Notes under the pieces: model-generated | Databases searched by the model: none | What the model was told of the DNA's origin: nothing | What the model saw: the letters and a program-made list of their open reading frames with translations, nothing else | Part shown: piece after piece, positions 1 to 5,382 of the stretch | Position numbering within the stretch: the first letter of the stretch is position 1 | Layout: each line of letters starts with the position of its first letter | From: Candidatus Nanoanaerosalina archaeon | Lineage (GTDB): Archaea > Nanohalarchaeota > Nanosalinia > Nanosalinales > Nanoanaerosalinaceae | Direction: 5' to 3' | Assembly: GCA_022729275.1 (NCBI GenBank) | Contig: JALDAH010000038.1 | Location: 1-7,594, forward strand | Length of the DNA stretch: 7,594 nt | Translations under genes and position numbers: made by a program

Positions 1-58
1 AAGAATGAACACCTTCTCCAGGAACAGTAGAACCCCCACCAACAACATCCACACTCAA
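1..58 (-). repeat. R module 5 (partial, cut by window edge)
   Basis: Only the first 19 residues (513-531) are present, from LSVDVVGGGS to GVHS. DNA from 1 to about 137, spanning this piece and the end of R module 4, is identical to 916-1052, so the array is likely to continue to the left. Confidence 0.8.
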
Positions 59-1594
59 ATCAAAATACTCAGGCTCAACCTCCTCCTCCTCAAAAACAGC
101 AGTAACACTCCTATCACCATCCATAACAACACTACAAAAACCACCACTACAATCACCCTCCCAATGAGAAAACACCCAACCACTAGCAGGATAAGCCGAA
201 ATAAAAACAGATTCACCCTCCTCATAAGAATGAACACCAACAGAAGGATTAGTATAACCCTTACCAACCTTATCAATACTCAAATCAAAATACTCAGGCT
301 CAACCTCCTCCTCCTCAAAAACAGCAGTAACACTCCTATCACCATCCATAACAACACTACAACTAACACCACTACAATCACCCTCCCAATGAGAAAACAC
401 CCAACCATCATCAGCAAAAGCATCAACAGAAACTTCTTCTCCGTACTTGTACGTATGAACTCCTTCTCCAGGAACAGTAGAACCCCCACCAACAACATCA
501 ACTGTTAATTCATGTTCTTCTTGTACATAAACTGCTGTTACCGTTCTATGGTCTCCGTCGCCAACAAAAACTTCGCATATACCTTCCTCAACATCAGAAG
601 TATAACATCCTTTCCATTCATAAAGCATCGTATCTTCATAAGGCACGGATAAAATCGTTACATGTCCATCATCTCCAAAAATATCGTCATCATCCCTATA
701 AACTCCTGGTAAAGGATCTGTACTTCCCGCTGCACCCTCTGTTTTGATTTCTAAACTCCTATCAAAAGTCTCCTCCTCCTCAAAAACAGCAGTAACACTC
801 CTATCACCATCCATAACAACACTACAACTAACACCACTACAATCACCCTCCCAATGAGAAAACACCCAACCATCATCAGCAAAAGCATCAACAACAACCT
901 CCTCACCCTCCTCATAAGAATGAACACCTTCTCCAGGAACAGTAGAACCCCCACCAACAACATCCACACTCAAATCAAAATACTCAGGCTCAACCTCCTC
1001 CTCCTCAAAAACAGCAGTAACACTCCTATCACCATCCATAACAACACTACAACTAACACCACTACAATCACCCTCCCAATGAGAAAACACCCAACCACTA
1101 GCAGCAAAAGCCTCAACAGAAACAGATTCACCCTCCTCATAAGAATGAACACCTTCTCCAGGAACAGTAGAACCCCCACCAACAACATCCACACTCAAAT
1201 CAAAATACTCTGTTATATCATCTTCATCCATGAAAACAGCTGTAACTGTCCTTATCTCTCCAGGATCAACATGTACATAACAAAGATCATCATCAACTTC
1301 ATAACAACCTCTCCACTCATCTAGAACATGTCCTTTCCATGGTATAGCAAGGATAGGACCATCTATTTCTTCTTCATAATCATATGTACCTGGTGTTGGA
1401 TCAGTAGTACCCCATCCTTCGGTCTCAATTCTTACACTACCTGCTATTGCTACTTGAGACCCTAGAGATATTACAAAAGAAAAGATAATTAAAAATACGA
1501 TCATTAAACATATTTTTTTAACAACATTGTTGTTTCCAAAAAAATTCGAAATATCTTTACCCCCCAAAAAATTTTGTAGCATCATAGATATCAT
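1..1594 (-). CDS. Secreted multi-repeat protein with divergent InlB B-repeat-like modules (5' part; C-terminus beyond left edge)
   Basis: This minus-strand frame is open from 1594 to the window edge (531 codons, no stop), so the C-terminus and any cell-wall or membrane anchor are unseen. Residues 1-25 form an unusually long polar n-region. Lys26-Lys27 precede a hydrophobic core (about 28-45) and an Ala-Ile-Ala signal peptidase I-type site before Gly52, so export is likely. The mature part is a chain of modules with motifs such as STVPGEGVHSYEEG, WVFSHWEGDCSG and MDGDRSVTAVF. This is the pattern of the divergent InlB B-repeat (Flg_new_2-like) family seen in surface proteins. Modules are joined by acidic linkers with four Glu in a row. 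Paired Cys in the GDCSGxxC motif could form a disulfide. The start at 1594 is chosen because it lies about 25 bp from a TATA-like box; ATGs at 1585 and 1582 are alternatives. A role in adhesion or as a surface layer component is inference only. Confidence 0.85.
   Translation of the reverse strand, partial: MISMMLQNFLGGKDISNFFGNNNVVKKICLMIVFLIIFSFVISLGSQVAIAGSVRIETEGWGTTDPTPGTYDYEEEIDGPILAIPWKGHVLDEWRGCYEVDDDLCYVHVDPGEIRTVTAVFMDEDDITEYFDLSVDVVGGGSTVPGEGVHSYEEGESVSVEAFAASGWVFSHWEGDCSGVSCSVVMDGDRSVTAVFEEEEVEPEYFDLSVDVVGGGSTVPGEGVHSYEEGEEVVVDAFADDGWVFSHWEGDCSGVSCSVVMDGDRSVTAVFEEEETFDRSLEIKTEGAAGSTDPLPGVYRDDDDIFGDDGHVTILSVPYEDTMLYEWKGCYTSDVEEGICEVFVGDGDHRTVTAVYVQEEHELTVDVVGGGSTVPGEGVHTYKYGEEVSVDAFADDGWVFSHWEGDCSGVSCSVVMDGDRSVTAVFEEEEVEPEYFDLSIDKVGKGYTNPSVGVHSYEEGESVFISAYPASGWVFSHWEGDCSGGFCSVVMDGDRSVTAVFEEEEVEPEYFDLSVDVVGGGSTVPGEGVHS
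59..283 (-). repeat. R module 4 (75 aa, variant first half)
   Basis: This unit covers residues 438-512. Its first half is divergent (LSIDKVGKGYTNPSVGVHS, then ESVFISAYPASGW), while its second half is nearly identical to the other units. The cysteine motif reads GDCSGGFC instead of GDCSGVSC. The sharp change from divergent to identical within one unit suggests gene conversion or unequal recombination. Confidence 0.85.
284..508 (-). repeat. R module 3 (75 aa, 225 bp)
   Basis: This unit covers residues 363-437 and starts LTVDVVGGGS. A short patch reads HTYKYGEEVSVDAFADDGW, where other copies have HSYEEG. The DNA of this patch is more divergent than the rest of the unit, suggesting a mosaic of old and recently homogenised sequence. 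Confidence 0.85.
509..769 (-). repeat. Module A2 (divergent class, residues 276-362)
   Basis: This 87-residue unit interrupts the run of R modules. It resembles module A1 in its KTEG segment, TDPLPGVY motif, EWKGCY motif and RTVTAVY ending. It carries an extra Asp-rich stretch (four Asp in a row). Its codons (GAA, GTA, GAC, GGC) look like those of neighbouring genes rather than of the R modules. Confidence 0.75.
770..973 (-). repeat. R module 2 (68 aa, linker shortened)
   Basis: This is a canonical unit, residues 208-275, with the middle segment EEGEEVVVDAFADDGW. It stops after the four-Glu run. The VEPEYFD linker of the other R modules is replaced by the start of module A2. Confidence 0.85.
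974..1198 (-). repeat. R module 1 (75 aa, 225 bp)
   Basis: This is a complete canonical unit, residues 133-207. It starts LSVDVVGGGS and ends with the acidic linker and PEYFD. The middle segment reads EEGESVSVEAFAASGW. The 225-bp period is exact: the same linker/TAVF-coding DNA recurs 225 bp away at about 781 and 1006, and at about 91 and 316. Confidence 0.85.
1199..1441 (-). repeat. Module A1 (divergent class, residues 52-132)
   Basis: This is the first module after the predicted signal cleavage site. It shares landmarks with the internal module at 509-769: a TEG segment, a TDPxPGxY motif, an EW[RK]GCY motif, and an RTVTAVF ending. It is only distantly like the R modules. It has two Cys (GCY and LCYV), in the positions of the R-module cysteines. 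Codon use is ordinary for the window, unlike the R modules. Confidence 0.7.
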
Positions 1595-1613
1595 TAACCA
1601 GATTAGAAATGAA

Positions 1614-1623
1614 TTTTATAAAT
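1614..1623 (-). promoter_or_regulatory. TATA-like box for the repeat-protein gene
   Basis: The minus strand reads ATTTATAAAA here. An archaeal TATA centre lies about 26 bp before the transcription start, which would put the start at about 1593, on or next to the ATG at 1594. A leaderless or near-leaderless mRNA is inferred. No Shine-Dalgarno is visible, which agrees with this. Confidence 0.5.
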
Positions 1624-1628
1624 GTTTG

Positions 1629-1640
1629 TACTTTCAAGTA
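1629..1640. promoter_or_regulatory. Inverted repeat just upstream of the TATA box (possible operator)
   Basis: TACTT, then TC, then AAGTA, gives two perfect 5-bp arms. The element ends about 6 bp upstream of the TATA-like box of the repeat-protein gene, where an archaeal activator or repressor could influence TBP/TFB binding. It is short and could be chance in AT-rich DNA. Confidence 0.25.
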
Positions 1641-1705
1641 AGAAAGTTTATTTTTGCCATAGCAGGTGTAAAACCTTTGAAAATTATATGAGCTCGATCT
1701 AATCG

Positions 1706-1714
1706 ATATATAAA
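1706..1714 (+). promoter_or_regulatory. TATA-like box upstream of the U32 gene, with flanking short inverted repeat
   Basis: ATATATAAA is the best TATA match in the gap before the U32 gene and predicts a start near 1736 with a leader of about 70 nt. It directly follows an inverted repeat CGAT-CTA-ATCG at 1695-1705. A second AT-rich candidate, ATTTAAATTTA at 1766-1776, would give a very short leader instead. Which one is used cannot be told from sequence. Confidence 0.4.
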
Positions 1715-1807
1715 GAATTTCACCATAAAAAAAATTTTAAAACCTGAGAAGACCATAAAAAAATGATTTAAATTTAACCATATCAATAAAATAGAAAGAG
1801 TAGGAAA

Positions 1808-3049
1808 ATGATGGAAAAAAATTGGGAATTAATGTGTCCTGCTGGAGATTTTAAATCTTTAGCCGCTGCTATCCGGGCAGGTGCTGACTCGGTATATTTT
1901 GGTGTCGGCGAATTAAACATGAGGGCAAGAGCCGCAAAATTTAGTCTAGAGGATCTTGAGAAAATAGTAAATAAATGCCAAAAAAACAATGTAAGATCCT
2001 ACTTAACACTAAACACCGTTATGTATGATGAAGACATACCTTTGATGAAAAAAGTGGTAGAAAAAGCAAAAAAAATCGGTATAACTGCAATAATAGCATC
2101 AGATGTTGCTGTTATGCAGTACTGTAATGAAAAAGATGTCGAAGTACATATGTCCACTCAGGCCAATATCTCTAACATAGAGGCTGTCAAGTTTTACTCA
2201 AGATTCGCCGACACAGTGGTTCTTGCAAGAGAACTTTCTCTAAAACAGATAAAAAATATATGTGAAGAAATTGTTGAAAAAGGAATAAAAGGTCCCAGAG
2301 GAGACCTGATCGAAGTAGAAGTTTTTGCTCATGGAGCTCTATGTGTGGCTGTTTCTGGGAAATGTTATATGAGTCTTGTCCAGTACAACCACTCCGCTAA
2401 TCGTGGGGACTGCTTACAACCATGCAGAAGAGAATATATCGTAGAGGATATACAGACAGGAGATGAACTTAAAGTAGGTAATAATTACGTGATGTCGCCA
2501 AAAGATCTCTGCACTATCGGCGAAATAGACAAACTTGTAGAAGCCGGTGCAAAAGTTTTCAAAATCGAAGGTAGAGCCAGAGGACCAGAATATGTTTATA
2601 CTGTCACGAATGCTTATAAAGAAGCACTTGAATCCATCGAGGATGGAAGTTATTGTGAAGAAAAGGTAAAAAAATGGAGAAAAAATCTCGAGAAAGTATT
2701 CAACAGAGGACTATGGAAAGGAGGCTATTATATGGGAGAAAAATCGGATATGTGGTCGGGTACCTATGGAACAAAAGCCACTACTAAAAAAGTTCAGATT
2801 GGAGTTGTATCTCATTTTTTCACTGACAAGAAAGTAGCTGTTATAGATATAAAGGCAAATTTTTTTGAAAAGGAGGATGAACTTCTTTTCACAGGTAATA
2901 AAACAGGGGCTCTCTACCAGAAAATTAAGGAGATAAGAAGAAACGATGAGAACATAGAAAAATGTGGTAAAGGCCAGAAAGTAACAGTTCCTGTTAAAAA
3001 AAGAGTTAGGAAAAACGACAAGGTATACAAAATAGAGGAAAGGAAGTGA
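1808..3049 (+). CDS. Peptidase U32 family protein, likely Fe-S RNA hydroxylase (TrhP/RlhA-like)
   Basis: This is a complete 413-residue protein. Residues 172-189 region carry the U32 signature: EVFAHGALC, four residues, GKCYMS. Four cysteines (C179, C186, C202, C206) match those that bind a 4Fe-4S cluster in characterised U32 proteins. N-terminal landmarks are ELMCPAGDF (7-15) and a YFGVGELNMRAR segment. SPKDLC (230-235) and KIEGRARGPEYV (252-263) complete the catalytic barrel. Residues from about 325 resemble the small C-terminal beta-barrel domain. Despite the name, characterised U32 members are not proteases: TrhP and RlhA hydroxylate tRNA or rRNA using prephenate, and UbiU/UbiV hydroxylate ubiquinone precursors. 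Architecture and length (about 400-450 aa) favour the RNA-modifying type, but the substrate is inferred. There are two adjacent ATGs; 1808 is taken as start, with a weak GTAGG upstream. Confidence 0.9.
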   Translation: MMEKNWELMCPAGDFKSLAAAIRAGADSVYFGVGELNMRARAAKFSLEDLEKIVNKCQKNNVRSYLTLNTVMYDEDIPLMKKVVEKAKKIGITAIIASDVAVMQYCNEKDVEVHMSTQANISNIEAVKFYSRFADTVVLARELSLKQIKNICEEIVEKGIKGPRGDLIEVEVFAHGALCVAVSGKCYMSLVQYNHSANRGDCLQPCRREYIVEDIQTGDELKVGNNYVMSPKDLCTIGEIDKLVEAGAKVFKIEGRARGPEYVYTVTNAYKEALESIEDGSYCEEKVKKWRKNLEKVFNRGLWKGGYYMGEKSDMWSGTYGTKATTKKVQIGVVSHFFTDKKVAVIDIKANFFEKEDELLFTGNKTGALYQKIKEIRRNDENIEKCGKGQKVTVPVKKRVRKNDKVYKIEERK

Positions 3050-3064
3050 TAAAAGGTTATTAAA

Positions 3065-3307
3065 TCAAGAGTTCCACGCAGGCATACTCTCAAGCTTTCT
3101 CTCAACATATTTTCGAGCTCTTCTCCTATCATTAACCTCTCTTTCATTCATTATTCTGTCAACAATCTTTTCTCTTACAGCTCTTCTGGATAGAAGGTTC
3201 CCATTATTATCAGCACATTCGCTGCAGAATGGGATTTCAGTATTTTTTCCAGCATGTTCTTCCTCAGAAACAAGTTCTTTTCCGCAGCTATTACAAGTGT
3301 TCGACAT
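3065..3307 (-). CDS. Small zinc-ribbon protein (Zn_ribbon_2-like)
   Basis: This is an 80-residue protein with two CxxC pairs, C5-x2-C8 (TCNSCGKEL) and C28-x2-C31 (FCSECADNNG), typical of one zinc ribbon. It is followed by a charged, probably helical tail (about 40-80) rich in Arg, Lys and Glu and ending in MPAW. The layout (CxxCG, a Gly-rich stretch, CxxC, a helix, a Trp near the C-terminus) resembles the putative zinc ribbon domain family Zn_ribbon_2, of unknown function. The start at 3307 is supported by GGTGA at 3314-3318, six bases upstream. The gene converges on the U32 gene with 15 bp between stops. Nucleic-acid or protein binding is plausible but not shown. Confidence 0.8.
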   Translation of the reverse strand: MSNTCNSCGKELVSEEEHAGKNTEIPFCSECADNNGNLLSRRAVREKIVDRIMNEREVNDRRRARKYVERKLESMPAWNS

Positions 3308-3313
3308 AAATTT

Positions 3314-3318
3314 TCACC
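3314..3318 (-). promoter_or_regulatory. Ribosome-binding site of the zinc-ribbon gene
   Basis: GGTGA on the minus strand lies six bases before the ATG at 3307 and matches the archaeal 16S tail. It supports this start. A TATA-like AAAATATTTA at 3345-3354 would give a leader of about 16 nt. Confidence 0.6.
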
Positions 3319-3407
3319 ACAACTAATTATTGGTAAAAGCTTACCTAAATATTTTACCCTTCACAGACCCTATAAACTAGGAAAAATTGTTGAAAACAGA
3401 TTATTTT

Positions 3408-4394
3408 TTAAAGGTGCACCGGATTCTTCTCTTGCTTTAAATTATCTATGGTAGTCTCAACAAGCCTTGTAATAGCTTCATCACTATTAAAACCGTTATG
3501 AGGAGTAATAACTACATCCTCTCTCTTAATAAGTATATGATCATGGAGTATTGTTTGTAAATCACACTTTTCCTCCATTTCACCGAGATAATCTATGTCA
3601 TCTGATAGTCCACATTCGTCTTCAAGGACATCTAGTCCTGCAAATTCGACACTCCCATCATCAAGAGCTTTGATGAGAGATTCAGTGTCTACCAAACCAC
3701 CTCTGGAAGTATTAATCAAAACAACTTTATCCATAATATCAAACTCTTCCTTCGAAATCATATGTTCTGTATGTCTGTTCAGAGGGCAGTGAAGTGAAAC
3801 TATGTCAGAATTTCTGAGTAACTCATCCAACTCCACGTATTCAAAACCAAGTTCTTTAGACTCTTCATGGTTTGGATAAGGATCATAAGCCAACACATTC
3901 ATCTGAAATCCATTTGCCATTCTTATAACGTTAAGACCTATTGAACCTGTACCTATAATTCCCAGAGTTTTTTCCTTGAGATCAAAACCTCTTAGACCTT
4001 CATGGTCAAAAGAACCTTCCTTAACTTTATTGATTGCATCATATATTTTTCTAGAAATAGAAAGTATCAGAGCAAATGTGTGTTCTGCAACAGTATTTGA
4101 AGAGTATTCAGGAACATTACATACTGTTATTTCGAGTTCTTCAGCGGTTTCTAGATCCACATGGTCGAAACCAGTTGATCTGCATGCAATAATATCAACA
4201 TCCATCTCTCTCAACACATTTTTATTTACATCCGAGTCAATGAAGACGGAAACCGCATCAAAACCTTTCACAAGATCAACTGTATTCTCATTTAATGGTT
4301 CCTCGAAGAAATTAATCGTCAAATCAGTTTTCTTTCCTTCAAAAAAATTTTTTTCAAAACTACTAACATCGAACCATGCCACATTTTTTGTCAT
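3408..4394 (-). CDS. D-2-hydroxyacid dehydrogenase, D-lactate dehydrogenase-like
   Basis: This is a 328-residue cytosolic NAD-dependent enzyme of the D-isomer-specific 2-hydroxyacid dehydrogenase family, normally reducing a 2-oxoacid such as pyruvate to the D-hydroxyacid. The Rossmann motif GTGSIG is at 148-153. Asp171 in AYDPYP, after the second beta strand, favours NAD over NADP. NTSRGGLVD holds catalytic Arg231, DVLEDE holds Glu260 (29 residues later, as in the family) and TPHNGF holds His299. VPEYSSNTVAEHTFAL (94-109) and the ending HNGFNSDEA are closest to the D-LDH branch. The frame is open 14 codons further up to an ATG at 4436, but those residues are a Phe/Leu-rich stretch from pyrimidine-rich DNA. 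MTKNVAWFD matches the usual family N-terminus, so 4394 is chosen. No Shine-Dalgarno is visible. The gene lies 64 bp downstream of the SDR gene. Exact substrate is unproven; phosphoglycerate or hydroxyisocaproate-type activity is possible. Confidence 0.88.
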   Translation of the reverse strand: MTKNVAWFDVSSFEKNFFEGKKTDLTINFFEEPLNENTVDLVKGFDAVSVFIDSDVNKNVLREMDVDIIACRSTGFDHVDLETAEELEITVCNVPEYSSNTVAEHTFALILSISRKIYDAINKVKEGSFDHEGLRGFDLKEKTLGIIGTGSIGLNVIRMANGFQMNVLAYDPYPNHEESKELGFEYVELDELLRNSDIVSLHCPLNRHTEHMISKEEFDIMDKVVLINTSRGGLVDTESLIKALDDGSVEFAGLDVLEDECGLSDDIDYLGEMEEKCDLQTILHDHILIKREDVVITPHNGFNSDEAITRLVETTIDNLKQEKNPVHL

Positions 4395-4427
4395 AAAAAT
4401 AAAAAATAGAGGAAGAGAAATAAAAAA
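4395..4427 (-). terminator. Pyrimidine-rich tract: possible terminator of the SDR transcript or leader of the dehydrogenase
   Basis: Read on the minus strand, 30 of 33 bases are T or C; the three exceptions are all A. It fills the space right up to the dehydrogenase ATG. Archaeal intrinsic termination uses T-rich tracts on the non-template strand, so some SDR transcripts may end here. A TATA-like TTTTTAAA at 4441-4448 could give the dehydrogenase its own start near 4418. Confidence 0.4.
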
Positions 4428-4458
4428 CCTATCCAAATGGTTTAAAAACTTCCCTTAA

Positions 4459-5223
4459 TTATTTTGCGGTCCATCCTCCATCTACTACAAGGTTTTCTCC
4501 GGTGATAAAGTTACTTTTGTCAGATGCTAAGAAGGAAACTGCCTCCGCAATATCTTTTGGTTCTCCTAATCTCGGTAAAACTATGTTTTGCTCCATGTAC
4601 TTCCTTGTTTCCTCGTCTTCTATCATATCTTTTGTCATAGCTGTCCTAATTACACCTGGGTCAACTGCATTAACATTTATGCTGTGATGACCGTAATCAA
4701 GAGCCATTTCTCTAGTGATTTCAACTATACCTCCTTTAGATGCACAGTAAGCTGCTGATTCTCCGTATCCTACCAGTCCAGCAATGCTTCCAATGTTGAC
4801 AATATCTCCATCGATATCTTCATTGATCATGTGCTGTAATACATGTTTCGAAACCAGAAACATTCCTTTCAGGTTTACATCCATTAACTTTTCCCAGCCA
4901 TCAACAGTCTCATCGGTAACTGATCCAAAATGATGAATACCTGCATTGTTAACCAGTATATCTATCTTTCCGAATCTTTCGGCTGACTGGTATACCATAT
5001 CCTGCACAGATTTTTCTTCACTGACATCTGTTTGGATGAAAATTGCGTTGCCACCATCAGAATTAATTTTTTCATGTGTTGGTTGCTCATCTAGAAAAGG
5101 TTCTTCTTTAATATCAGCAACTACGACATCAGCACCTTCTTCAGCAAGTTTAAAACAAATTCCACGTCCAATTCCACTAGAACCGCCTGTTACTATTGCA
5201 GTCCTTCCATCAAGATCTCCCAT
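4459..5223 (-). CDS. Short-chain dehydrogenase/reductase (SDR), classical type
   Basis: This is a 254-residue classical SDR, the normal length, acting in the cytosol on an alcohol/ketone with NAD(P)(H). The nucleotide motif TGGSSGIG is at 12-19. Asp37 in VVVADIKEE suggests NAD(H) preference. NNAG is at 92-95. The catalytic tetrad is Asn117, Ser146, Tyr159 and Lys163, followed by the DPG motif (188-190). The C-terminal GENLVVDGG is typical of glucose 1-dehydrogenase and 3-oxoacyl-ACP reductase-like members. Residues 39-52 after Asp37 form a slightly longer acidic loop. The start is set by GGTG six bases upstream and a TATA-like box. It is divergent from the csp gene and upstream of the hydroxyacid dehydrogenase on the same strand. 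Substrate cannot be assigned from sequence; sugar, polyol or 3-hydroxyacid oxidation are all open. Confidence 0.88.
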   Translation of the reverse strand: MGDLDGRTAIVTGGSSGIGRGICFKLAEEGADVVVADIKEEPFLDEQPTHEKINSDGGNAIFIQTDVSEEKSVQDMVYQSAERFGKIDILVNNAGIHHFGSVTDETVDGWEKLMDVNLKGMFLVSKHVLQHMINEDIDGDIVNIGSIAGLVGYGESAAYCASKGGIVEITREMALDYGHHSINVNAVDPGVIRTAMTKDMIEDEETRKYMEQNIVLPRLGEPKDIAEAVSFLASDKSNFITGENLVVDGGWTAK

Positions 5224-5229
5224 CTATTA

Positions 5230-5233
5230 CACC
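5230..5233 (-). promoter_or_regulatory. Ribosome-binding site of the SDR gene
   Basis: GGTG (within AGGTGT) lies six bases before the ATG at 5223, a typical archaeal spacing, and supports this start codon. Confidence 0.5.
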
Positions 5234-5268
5234 TATCATATATTAATGTATTATGCAATAAAAATGTT

Positions 5269-5277
5269 TTTTATAAA
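5269..5277 (-). promoter_or_regulatory. TATA-like box of the SDR gene
   Basis: TTTATAAAA on the minus strand, centred near 5273, predicts transcription from about 5247 and a leader of about 24 nt that contains the GGTG site. Confidence 0.45.
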
Positions 5278-5337
5278 GTATTTAGAACTCAAAAAAAGGT
5301 TAATTGTGTGTTCGCTCATGTTTCCATCAGACGAATC

Positions 5338-5347
5338 CTTTTAAAAG
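5338..5347 (+). promoter_or_regulatory. TATA-like box of the cold-shock gene
   Basis: CTTTTAAAAG, centred near 5342, predicts a start near 5368, just ahead of the Shine-Dalgarno. A second AT-rich stretch, CATATAATTT at 5354-5363, would start transcription inside the translation start region and so fits less well. Confidence 0.35.
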
Positions 5348-5370
5348 TAAAAACATATAATTTATTTTTA

Positions 5371-5377
5371 GAGGTGA
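5371..5377 (+). promoter_or_regulatory. Strong Shine-Dalgarno that sets a TTG start for csp
   Basis: GAGGTGA is a seven-base match to the archaeal anti-Shine-Dalgarno and ends five bases before TTG at 5383. It decides the start: upstream in-frame GTG codons at 5308 and 5374 are rejected, the latter because it lies within this site. Confidence 0.75.
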
Positions 5378-5382
5378 AATTT

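Larger units (their letters stand above)
1595..1807. other. Divergent intergenic region between repeat protein and U32 gene
   Basis: This 213-bp AT-rich gap holds the two opposed promoters described separately. No convincing small ORF or RNA gene was seen. A direct repeat ACCATAAAAAAA occurs at 1722-1733 and 1752-1763, a spacing of 30 bp. Confidence 0.6.

Noticed and set aside
5..508. Long plus-strand ORF (167 codons) across the repeats
   Set aside because: It is a shadow of the minus-strand gene. The plus strand is T-poor because R-module codons end in T/G, so plus-strand stops are rare. The product is Thr/Asn/Ile-rich and domain-free, while the minus frame gives a signal peptide and known repeats.
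1..1198. Tandem repeats as a CRISPR array or non-coding satellite
   Set aside because: The period is 225 bp with no unique spacers, the length is a multiple of three, and the minus frame stays open with protein-level motif conservation.
854..1324. Second long plus-strand ORF (156 codons) over R modules 1-2 and part of A1
   Set aside because: It has the same cause: open by composition, repeats the same low-complexity peptide, and has no promoter or ribosome site.
2717..2734. Internal Shine-Dalgarno-like AAAGGAGG followed by an in-frame ATG at 2732 within the U32 gene
   Set aside because: It would produce only the C-terminal 105 residues. A-rich Lys/Gly codons create such matches by chance, and the full-length frame is intact.
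4395..4436. Fourteen-residue N-terminal extension of the hydroxyacid dehydrogenase (ATG at 4436), resembling a signal or membrane anchor
   Set aside because: The Phe/Leu-rich stretch is a by-product of the pyrimidine tract; the enzyme family is cytosolic and the usual N-terminus begins at MTKNVAWFD.
5308..5382. Upstream extension of the cold-shock protein from GTG 5308
   Set aside because: It covers the predicted promoter and the Shine-Dalgarno, and adds residues before a domain that normally starts at the N-terminus.
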